64,000 nt of DNA. Source: Algoriphagus hitonicola. GTDB taxonomy: Bacteria > Bacteroidota > Bacteroidia > Cytophagales > Cyclobacteriaceae. Every line of letters starts with the position of its first letter. The stretch's first letter is position 1. Location: positions 62,001 to 126,000 of the forward strand of contig NZ_FOPC01000009.1 in NCBI RefSeq assembly GCF_900113375.1, given 5' to 3'. The notes beneath the pieces were generated by a model. That model had not been told where the DNA came from. It saw only the letters and a list, made by a program, of their open reading frames with translations, and searched no databases. A program made the translations under genes and the position numbers. Below are positions 25,231-32,433 of the stretch, one piece after another.

Positions 25231-26973
25231 ATGAGCTTTCAAATCAAAGAAACTCCTGACAGCTACGACGTGATCATCGTAGGTTCGGGAGCGGGGGGTG
25301 GAATGGCTTCGAAAGTCCTTTCCGAAGCAGGGCTTGCAGTAGCTGTAGTTGAGGCTGGTGGAGATTTCGACCCTGCCAAAGACGAAGATCGAACCCAATT
25401 GAGACCACCATGGGAATCGCCTCGAAGAGGAGCAGGTACCAGAATCCGTCCCTTCGGTGATTTTGATCAAGCCATCGGAGGATGGGATATCGAAGGCGAG
25501 CCTTACACCCGAAAAAACGGAACCCAGTTCGACTGGTTTCGCTCCCGAATGGTCGGCGGCCGAACCAATCACTGGGGTAGAATTTCCCTTCGATTTGGAC
25601 CCAACGATTTCAAAAGAGCCAGTATAGATGGATTTGGAGATGACTGGCCAATAGGTTATGATGATTTAAAACCTTACTACGATCGGGTAGACAAACTCAT
25701 CGGAGTATTTGGCACCAAAGAAGGGATTTACAACGAACCGGATGGGTTTTTCCTTCCCCCTCCCAAGCCACGCCTTCACGAGCTTTTCATCAAAAAAGGA
25801 GCGGATAAAGGTGCCATCCCGATGATTCCTTCGAGGCTTTCTATGCTTACTCGACCTGTCAATGATGAGCGCGGAGTTTGTTTTTTCTGCAATCAATGTA
25901 ATCGAGCCTGTCAAGCCTATGCCGATTTCTCTGCGGGCACCTGTCTGGTGCATCCGGCGATGAAAAAAGGAAAAGTTGATCTCTTTACACATTCTATGGT
26001 GAGAAAAGTAACCACAGATGATCAAGGGAAAGCCACAGGAGTTTCTTTTGTATCCAAAGTGGACATGAAAGAGTACAAACTCCGGTCAAGAGTAGTTGTC
26101 CTAGGTGCTTCGGCCTGCGAATCAGCAAGGATAATGATGAACTCCAAATCAAAATCACATCCAAATGGAATCGGTGGAGATTCGGATGCCCTTGGTCGAT
26201 ATCTTCATGACTCCACCGGTGCTGATCGAATGGGAATTATGCCTGACCTGATCGACCGGGAGCGGTACAATGAAGACGGCGTGGGAGGCATGCATATGTA
26301 CACTCCTTGGTGGCTAGATAATAAAAAACTGGATTTTGCCCGTGGCTATCACATCGAATATTGGGGCGGTATGGGACAACCTGCATACGGTACTGGTATG
26401 AGTATGGACAGCATGCGAAAATATATCAAAGATGAATTTGGCAATCCAAGTCCAAACGGAGGATATGGAGAAGGTCTGAAAAAAGACATTCGTCGAATCT
26501 ACGGCTCCACGCTAGGAATGTCCGGTCGTGGAGAAAGTATTCCTCGCTATGATAATTACTGCGAAATCGATCCCAACGTCGTCGATAAATACGGAATTCC
26601 AGTCCTTCGCTTCAACTACAACTGGACTGATCAGGAAATCAAACAGGCCAAGCACATGCAGGATACGTTTGAAGAGATCCTGACAAATGCTGGAGCGATA
26701 CTTCTCGGAACCAAACCAGGTCCTGAAAGTAAGTACGGCCTTGCAGCACCTGGTCGAATCATTCACGAAGTAGGAACTACCCGAATGGGCAAGGACCCAA
26801 AATCATCAGTGGTCAATACCAACTGTCAGGCACATGACTGTGAAAATCTCTTCGTGGTGGATGCAGGGCCTTTTGTTTCCCAAGCAGACAAAAACCCAAC
26901 CTGGACTATTTTGGCACTGTCCTGGAGAACCTCAGATTATATCGTAGATCAATTGAAACAAAAAAACATCTAA
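25231..26973 (+). CDS. GMC-family FAD-dependent oxidoreductase with ferredoxin-like cysteine cluster
   Basis: A 580-residue flavoprotein dehydrogenase. The ADP-binding motif GSGAGGGMASKVLSEAG (about residues 16-32) is followed by VVEAGG and, near residue 110, the GMC motif VGGRTNHWGR. Cys217, Cys220, Cys223 and Cys227 form CFFCNQCNRAC, which contains CX5CX3C, the arrangement that holds the 3Fe-4S cluster in bacterial FAD glucose dehydrogenase. The C-terminal GMC domain ends with HEVGTTRMG and KNPTWT, supplying the active-site His and Asn. The small partner gene begins 3 nt later. No export signal is seen on this subunit, so it likely travels with its partner. A sugar or glycoside 3-dehydrogenase role is the best guess. 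Confidence 0.88.
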   Translation: MSFQIKETPDSYDVIIVGSGAGGGMASKVLSEAGLAVAVVEAGGDFDPAKDEDRTQLRPPWESPRRGAGTRIRPFGDFDQAIGGWDIEGEPYTRKNGTQFDWFRSRMVGGRTNHWGRISLRFGPNDFKRASIDGFGDDWPIGYDDLKPYYDRVDKLIGVFGTKEGIYNEPDGFFLPPPKPRLHELFIKKGADKGAIPMIPSRLSMLTRPVNDERGVCFFCNQCNRACQAYADFSAGTCLVHPAMKKGKVDLFTHSMVRKVTTDDQGKATGVSFVSKVDMKEYKLRSRVVVLGASACESARIMMNSKSKSHPNGIGGDSDALGRYLHDSTGADRMGIMPDLIDRERYNEDGVGGMHMYTPWWLDNKKLDFARGYHIEYWGGMGQPAYGTGMSMDSMRKYIKDEFGNPSPNGGYGEGLKKDIRRIYGSTLGMSGRGESIPRYDNYCEIDPNVVDKYGIPVLRFNYNWTDQEIKQAKHMQDTFEEILTNAGAILLGTKPGPESKYGLAAPGRIIHEVGTTRMGKDPKSSVVNTNCQAHDCENLFVVDAGPFVSQADKNPTWTILALSWRTSDYIVDQLKQKNI

Positions 26974-26976
26974 GCC

Positions 26977-27681
26977 ATGAACAGAAGAGAAAATCTCAAA
27001 TTGCTATTCACTGGCTCAATCGGAGCTGGCTTATTGATGACCGGATGTGAACCGGAGGAACAGGTCGTTACCGGACAAGTCTTCGAAGGCGGGACTCCCG
27101 GAGGCCGCACGGCTGAAGAAAAGGAAAGAGATGCAAAACTTCTTGCTGATTCATTTTTCACAGATGAGGAGCGAAAAAAACTGGACACCTTGGTGGATAT
27201 CATCATGCCTGCCGATGGAGAATCCCCAGCGGCCACCGAACTGAAAGTGACCGATTTCATGGATTTTATGATGCTGGACCAGCCGGGTTATCAGACTCCC
27301 ATGCGGGGTGGATTGATGTGGCTGGATTTCGAAGCTGACGAAAAGTTTGGCAAACCCTTCAATGAGCTTTCCAAAGGCCAAGTCATCGAAATCATAGAGC
27401 TAGTTGCATGGCCTGACAAAGCCGATCCTGCATACGAAGGAGGCGTGAAGTGGTTTAATTTGCTGCGAAACCTGACTTGTACTGGGTATTTTACGACCGA
27501 GGCAGGTTGGAAATACATGGGCTACAAGGGAAACACCCCCAATGTCTGGGATGGAATTCCGCAGGAAGTTTTGGATAAACACGGCCTAGCCAATCCCAGC
27601 CAATATGCAGACTTTTATCTCAAACCGGAGGACCGAGCCAAAGTGGTCCAATGGGATGATGAAGGAAATATTATTGGTTAA
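26977..27681 (+). CDS. Gluconate 2-dehydrogenase subunit 3-family protein with Tat lipoprotein signal
   Basis: A 234-residue small subunit that pairs with GMC dehydrogenases. The N-terminus MNRRENLKLLFTGSIGAG has a twin-arginine pair at residues 3-4, a hydrophobic stretch and a lipobox LMTGC, indicating folded export through Tat and lipid anchoring. The mature domain (about residues 60-210) matches PF13618: FTDEERKKLDTLVDIIMPAD, then DFMDFMM and a C-terminal part with WDGIPQEVLDKHG. Because the catalytic subunit lacks a signal, this subunit probably carries it out of the cytoplasm, as in lactose/glucoside 3-dehydrogenases. A terminator follows directly. Confidence 0.87.
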   Translation: MNRRENLKLLFTGSIGAGLLMTGCEPEEQVVTGQVFEGGTPGGRTAEEKERDAKLLADSFFTDEERKKLDTLVDIIMPADGESPAATELKVTDFMDFMMLDQPGYQTPMRGGLMWLDFEADEKFGKPFNELSKGQVIEIIELVAWPDKADPAYEGGVKWFNLLRNLTCTGYFTTEAGWKYMGYKGNTPNVWDGIPQEVLDKHGLANPSQYADFYLKPEDRAKVVQWDDEGNIIG

Positions 27682-27688
27682 AATGACA

Positions 27689-27725
27689 AAAAATCCACGG
27701 CAAGCAACCGTGGATTTTTAATTTC
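27689..27725 (+). terminator. Terminator after the GMC dehydrogenase operon
   Basis: A 12-bp stem AAAAATCCACGG (27689-27700) and CCGTGGATTTTT (27708-27719) with loop CAAGCAA and a T-rich tail. Confidence 0.8.
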
Positions 27726-27754
27726 GTAGTAATTTTTCGAACTAAACCCACACG

Positions 27755-28819
27755 ATGAAAACACCTTTTAAAAAAATCCTAGGTCTGATCCTAGGGACCG
27801 GATTGATGCTCCAATTTTCCAGCTGCTCCAAAACCGTGACCATGACCCGATTGGTACCTGCAGCGGTCAGTGTTTCACCCGAAATCCAAAAAATAGTGAT
27901 TGTTGACAGAACCAAACCTCAAAATGAAGTAGTCAGCGTTATCGAAGGATTAATCACCGGAGAGTTGCCTTTTGAAGTTCGTAACTCTATAGAAGCGACC
28001 CTTTCCTCCCTTCAGCAAACATTGAATACCAGCCCACGATTTGAAGTCGTTCGGGCCAATCAGCGATTGACCGGGGGAATGTTTGGTCAGATTTTTCCCA
28101 ATCCACTGGATTGGTATACGGTGGAGCGACTTTGCGAGGAATACCAAGCTGATGCGGTGCTGGTATTGGAAAATTTCAGTGCGGACTTTGTTACCACTGA
28201 TCAAGAAAAACTCATCAAAAAAACTGTCGGTGAAGGCAATAATGAGCGAACGGTTGAAGTGAAGGGGATATATTTGGAAGGTGTGGCTGATGTATCGGCA
28301 GGATTTCGTCTCTATGATCCTTTCCAAAAAAGTATCATTGACCAGCAGCGATTTCAAAAAACCAATACCTGGTCTGCCGAAGCCGAAACCAAAACCCAGG
28401 CCTTAGCGCTTTTGATAGCAAAAGCGGACGCCACCCGCATCGTGGGAGAATTGGCTGGAGCAGGCTATGCCACCAAAATTGCTCCCATGTATGTAGATAT
28501 CAACCGGGGATTTTATCCCAAATCCAAGACCCATCCAGCTGTAGCCGAGGGGGCCCGCTTAGCGGAGGTAGATCAGTGGGAGCAAGCTATCCAAACCTGG
28601 GAGTCAGCTTTACCCAATGCTGACGAAAAGACCGGCGGCATGCTACTTTTTAACATTGCTGTTGGCTATGAAGTTTTGGGCAGCTTGGACCTAGCCAAGG
28701 AATGGGCTGGTCGGGCATATACAGAATACGGTTTAAAAAAGGCAAGAAATTACGTACGAACCTTGGATCAGGAGATTCAAAATGCCAATTTGTTAAACCA
28801 ACAGATTCAATCTAATTAA
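27755..28819 (+). CDS. DUF6340-family lipoprotein
   Basis: A 354-residue lipoprotein with signal peptide and lipobox around LQFSSC (Cys24). The mature protein has an alpha/beta N-terminal domain (about 40-270) that resembles TolB-N/CsgG-like outer-membrane-associated folds (KIVIVDRTKPQN, ADAVLVLENFSADF), followed by about 80 residues of TPR-like helices (AVAEGARLAEVDQWEQAIQT, then FNIAVGYEVLGSLDLAKEWA). This combination is the Bacteroidota family DUF6340, whose role is unknown. It is preceded by a terminator and so is independent of the dehydrogenase genes. The propeller lipoprotein cluster follows 15 nt later and may be co-transcribed. Confidence 0.72.
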   Translation: MKTPFKKILGLILGTGLMLQFSSCSKTVTMTRLVPAAVSVSPEIQKIVIVDRTKPQNEVVSVIEGLITGELPFEVRNSIEATLSSLQQTLNTSPRFEVVRANQRLTGGMFGQIFPNPLDWYTVERLCEEYQADAVLVLENFSADFVTTDQEKLIKKTVGEGNNERTVEVKGIYLEGVADVSAGFRLYDPFQKSIIDQQRFQKTNTWSAEAETKTQALALLIAKADATRIVGELAGAGYATKIAPMYVDINRGFYPKSKTHPAVAEGARLAEVDQWEQAIQTWESALPNADEKTGGMLLFNIAVGYEVLGSLDLAKEWAGRAYTEYGLKKARNYVRTLDQEIQNANLLNQQIQSN

Positions 28820-28834
28820 TCTCAACTTTTACTT

Positions 28835-30040
28835 ATGAAATATACTTTTTACATCTTTTTGGCAATTATTTTATTTTCCTGCGGAAATGAAAAGTCCAAT
28901 GAAACAAACCAATCATCGGATAGCCCTGGTAATTCTCAATCCGATTTTCAGCTACAAAAAGTAGATTCTGTAGACTTCAAATTGCTGGGTGATCCCATAC
29001 TTTCTGATGTCTCAGATGATGGGAGTCAAATCCTATTTTACGACTACGCTTCTAGTGAGATTATCTCTATCGATCAAAATGGTCAGCTGTTGGGGAAATT
29101 TTCAAAACAAGAAGACACACCCGATGCTTACGGATTTATGATGGAGTTACCCGGTTTTATCGGAAATGACCAAGTGGCTCTGAGTGGAATGCGAGGCATT
29201 TTTACCTACAACCTGACGGGCGACATGATTACAAAAATCGATCATCCAGAATCGGTCGGTGGAGTGGGTTTTATGCCTATTGCTGGGAAATCGCTTGAGA
29301 CGGTGAGTTGGAACGGGAAGAAATATTTATTGCCAAAATCAGTCCGAACCAGAGGTACTTATCCGGGTGAGCAGGCATTTTACGATCGATTCAGAGCATT
29401 GGAATGGGTAGATGTAGCATCCGGAGAATCCCAAGAAATCATCCCTTTCGAAGAAGGAAGTTTGTTCAAAAACGGCTACGGTTACATTGTGAGTGACTAC
29501 ACTCCGGCTTTTGAGTGGGTGAACGAAAAACTTTATCTAAGCTTGGGGGCAGACCCAAAATTGCATATTTATCAGTTTTCTGATAATGAGTTTGTAAGAG
29601 ATACCACCATCTTGATGGATATCGCGGGATTTCAGGAATTAGTCCTCACAGAGCGGAGCGAATTCCAAGAAGGGACAGTTTCACTAAATGGAAGCACGCC
29701 CGCCATCCGAAATATCCATCGAGTCAATGATCTATTGGTCATTCATTATTTTGGCGGGTTGGATCCTGCCGCCACGGAAGAAGCCGAGCAGCTTTGGATG
29801 TCTGGAAATGAAGAAGAAGCGGAGTTGTTATTTGAAAAACTGGAACGAGAAGCTTCCAAAGGACTCTTGATTTTTGATCCGAAAACCAAAAAATTCCTGG
29901 CTAATTTACCTTTTCCCAAAGGGATGAATGAAGGGGGACTTTCTGCAGGGGGAAACTTCCTTTGGTTTCAAAAAGCCCCCTCCGAGGAAATGGAAGAAGA
30001 TTTCGTACGATTTTATAAATACAAACTGGAAGGAATATGA
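28835..30040 (+). CDS. DUF4221-type beta-propeller lipoprotein, copy 1
   Basis: A 401-residue lipoprotein (lipobox ILFSC, Cys16) with a Ser/Asn-rich linker and then repeated beta strands of a six-bladed propeller of the DUF4221/BF3164 type found in Bacteroidota. Typical blade elements are FYDYASSEIISIDQNGQLLGKF and KGLLIFDPKTKKFLANLPF. It is the first of three tandem paralogues with stop/start overlaps of 4 nt (ATGA). Such proteins are exported, but no catalytic residues or ligands are recognised. The copies diverged well, sharing layout and the KF/VDxLG start (here VDFKLLGDPILSDVS). Confidence 0.7.
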   Translation: MKYTFYIFLAIILFSCGNEKSNETNQSSDSPGNSQSDFQLQKVDSVDFKLLGDPILSDVSDDGSQILFYDYASSEIISIDQNGQLLGKFSKQEDTPDAYGFMMELPGFIGNDQVALSGMRGIFTYNLTGDMITKIDHPESVGGVGFMPIAGKSLETVSWNGKKYLLPKSVRTRGTYPGEQAFYDRFRALEWVDVASGESQEIIPFEEGSLFKNGYGYIVSDYTPAFEWVNEKLYLSLGADPKLHIYQFSDNEFVRDTTILMDIAGFQELVLTERSEFQEGTVSLNGSTPAIRNIHRVNDLLVIHYFGGLDPAATEEAEQLWMSGNEEEAELLFEKLEREASKGLLIFDPKTKKFLANLPFPKGMNEGGLSAGGNFLWFQKAPSEEMEEDFVRFYKYKLEGI

Positions 30041-31173
30041 GATTTACAATTGCGCTTTTTCTTTGTTCATTTTTATTTTTTGGATGCAAGGAAGACAGTG
30101 GGGAATCAGAAAGCGATGAAAACCTAAGTAATGAATGGGAGCTAGAGATTTTGGATTCGATTCAGGTAGACTACCTGGGTACAGCAGATGGTGGCAACTT
30201 TTATAAAAACCAGGGAATTATCTTCAATTTCAAGGAGAATAAATTGATCAAATTTGACCAAACTGGAAAAATTCTCAATGAAATATCTTATCCCACGGAC
30301 GGCCCGGAGATGGTTCACTATCCCATGCAACTAAAAATGACGGATGAAGGCACTATTTATGCCGCCAGTTTCGTGGGATGGCTTTATGAGCTTAATTCGG
30401 ATTTATCTTTTAACCGGGAAATTAAACTCGAATTCCCCACCGAGGCTAGAGATGGGGGAGGAACTTTAAGAACGATAGACACCTGGAGAGATTATTTAAT
30501 TCTCTATTATCCGGGTAGAGATGGGACCAATCCCTACGATCCGCATTTTGTGAAGAATCACTTTTTGCTTGAAAAAATCAATCCTGAAAATGGCCAATCT
30601 GAGCCCATTATTAAAATTCCTCCTATTTCGAGATATGCAAGCGATGCCTACTACGAAAGGCCTTGGATCCAGTTTGGCATCGAAGAAGATTTACTGTTTC
30701 TCGTATTGGACAATGAGCCCATGGTCCACGTTTACGATTTATCTGATGAAGAAAAATACCTGAATACCATTCATCTATCTCCCTCCAAATTTTTAGATAA
30801 TGGCGAACACGAAAAAGCCTATCAGTATATATCCGGCAGAAAAATGCTCGATGGCAAAATCCGTCAATTTTTTCCTACGCCGGAAGGAATCCCCGTCATC
30901 TATGAAGAAGGGATCGATGAGGATATTTTTGCCCAATATGAATTAAATCTTCCCAAAAACTTCCCCCTATATTCCGAGCATCAACGGCAAATCCTAAAAA
31001 TAATCCAGTCTGATTCGACCCTTTCCAATGAAATAGTTGTCGCCAATAAAATTGATAAAATTCTAAATATCGAATCTTTGAATGAACCCTTTTTCGCTCT
31101 TCGCAACGATGAATTTATTGGCGAAGAACAGGATTACCTGACCTTTTATAAACTTCAACTAAACCAGAAATGA
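30037..31173 (+). CDS. DUF4221-type beta-propeller lipoprotein, copy 2
   Basis: A 378-residue lipoprotein (LFFGC, Cys17), second in the tandem array and overlapping both neighbours by 4 nt. The mature start reads LEILDSIQVDYLGTADGGNF, similar to the third copy (LVVDYLGNLLLMD). Blade-like segments include IFNFKENKLIKFDQTGKILNEI and LYELNSDLSFNREI. It ends with a short YLTFYKLQL strand like its neighbours (FVRFYKYKL in copy 1). Function unknown; the arrangement suggests the three are made together and may form a surface complex. Confidence 0.68.
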   Translation: MRFTIALFLCSFLFFGCKEDSGESESDENLSNEWELEILDSIQVDYLGTADGGNFYKNQGIIFNFKENKLIKFDQTGKILNEISYPTDGPEMVHYPMQLKMTDEGTIYAASFVGWLYELNSDLSFNREIKLEFPTEARDGGGTLRTIDTWRDYLILYYPGRDGTNPYDPHFVKNHFLLEKINPENGQSEPIIKIPPISRYASDAYYERPWIQFGIEEDLLFLVLDNEPMVHVYDLSDEEKYLNTIHLSPSKFLDNGEHEKAYQYISGRKMLDGKIRQFFPTPEGIPVIYEEGIDEDIFAQYELNLPKNFPLYSEHQRQILKIIQSDSTLSNEIVVANKIDKILNIESLNEPFFALRNDEFIGEEQDYLTFYKLQLNQK

Positions 31174-32339
31174 AAACCAAATTCATCCTCTTTTCAACCT
31201 TTTTAGCCGTGCTCGGCAGCTGTGGCAAAGCCGAAAGAGAACAAACCGCAGCTCCCTTAAGCGAGCAGGTATTAAAATTTGAAATTTATGATTCTTTGGT
31301 CGTGGATTATTTGGGAAATTTACTATTGATGGACATCAGTCCTGATGGGAAAAACTATTTAATGATCGATCAAAATACAGATACCATTTTTGTGACCAAT
31401 CCAGAGGGGGAAATCCAAGAAAAACTTTTTCTGAAAGGTGAAGGCCCTGGATTATATAAAGATTCTCGTTGGGGGCTTGCTAAATTTATTTCCAACCAAG
31501 AATTTATTTTATCTACAGGCTCCTCATTTTATCAATTTAGGAATACAGGAGACTTGGAGGAGGAATATAAGATGGGTTTTTCTGTTTTTTCTACTTTACA
31601 AATCACGAATGGCAATAATATTCAGGTCCTAGGGGATCAGGTTTTTGCGAACATTTCAGGAAGAGATATTGATAAATGGGGCGCTGGAGGTATTGATTAT
31701 CAGCAGAATGCTCGACATCTTGAAGTTTTAGATTTGACAACAGGTGAATTTGAGCCAGCAATCAAATTCCCTAAATCCTCAAAATTCAGTAGTGCGGACC
31801 AAGCCTATTTTGATCTTCTTTATTTTCGGCAGTTAGCAGTGAGCAAAGACAGTCTTTTTTTGGCCTTTAGAAATGAACCGAAAATTTACGGCTATCCGAT
31901 AAATGACTTCGGACAATCTCCATCTATCAAAACTATCCCTTTTGAAACCTTTATTGAAAATGAACCTAAAAGCGACAAGGTTTCGGATTCATTTAACATG
32001 AATGATTTTTTCGTAGGTACGATTAACGATATACACCATACCGAAGATCAGCAATTTCTAATTAATTATTTGTCTGGATTGAGTGAGGAAGAATTCCAAA
32101 AAGCAAGCGCTGAAACTGACGGGGACTTCAATAAAATTTTTGAATTCGCAGAAAAATACAACACCGGAGGCTTTGTCCTTTTCGATGGCTCCCAACTCAG
32201 CCCCATTATCAAAAAACCGGAGATTCTTGGCAACTTAAATAAATTCGTTTCCAAAGATGAAATCTGGTTTTCCCTCAATTTTTCGGAGGCAGAAAATGAT
32301 TATTCGGTGATCTACAAAACTAGACTAGTCAATCCATAA
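31170..32339 (+). CDS. DUF4221-type beta-propeller lipoprotein, copy 3
   Basis: A 389-residue lipoprotein (VLGSC, Cys18), last of the three tandem copies. The blade pattern is clear near the start: YLGNLLLMDISPDGKNYLMI, then DTIFVTNPEGEIQEKL. It ends YSVIYKTRLV, the common terminal strand of the group. A likely terminator follows at 32369, so the array is one operon, possibly with the DUF6340 gene upstream. No partner enzyme or SusCD pair is nearby. Confidence 0.68.
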   Translation: MKTKFILFSTFLAVLGSCGKAEREQTAAPLSEQVLKFEIYDSLVVDYLGNLLLMDISPDGKNYLMIDQNTDTIFVTNPEGEIQEKLFLKGEGPGLYKDSRWGLAKFISNQEFILSTGSSFYQFRNTGDLEEEYKMGFSVFSTLQITNGNNIQVLGDQVFANISGRDIDKWGAGGIDYQQNARHLEVLDLTTGEFEPAIKFPKSSKFSSADQAYFDLLYFRQLAVSKDSLFLAFRNEPKIYGYPINDFGQSPSIKTIPFETFIENEPKSDKVSDSFNMNDFFVGTINDIHHTEDQQFLINYLSGLSEEEFQKASAETDGDFNKIFEFAEKYNTGGFVLFDGSQLSPIIKKPEILGNLNKFVSKDEIWFSLNFSEAENDYSVIYKTRLVNP

Positions 32340-32368
32340 ATACCATTTATCTCCTTCCCTATCCATTT

Positions 32369-32405
32369 GCGGGCAATTCCAATTCGGTTTTGCCCGCTTA
32401 TGCTT
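32369..32405 (+). terminator. Probable terminator after the propeller lipoprotein operon
   Basis: An 8-bp stem GCGGGCAA (32369-32376) and TTGCCCGC (32390-32397) with a 13-nt loop. The downstream tail TTATGCTT is only weakly T-rich. Confidence 0.5.
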
Positions 32406-32433
32406 ATATTCCAACCTGATCTAATAAATCCGT

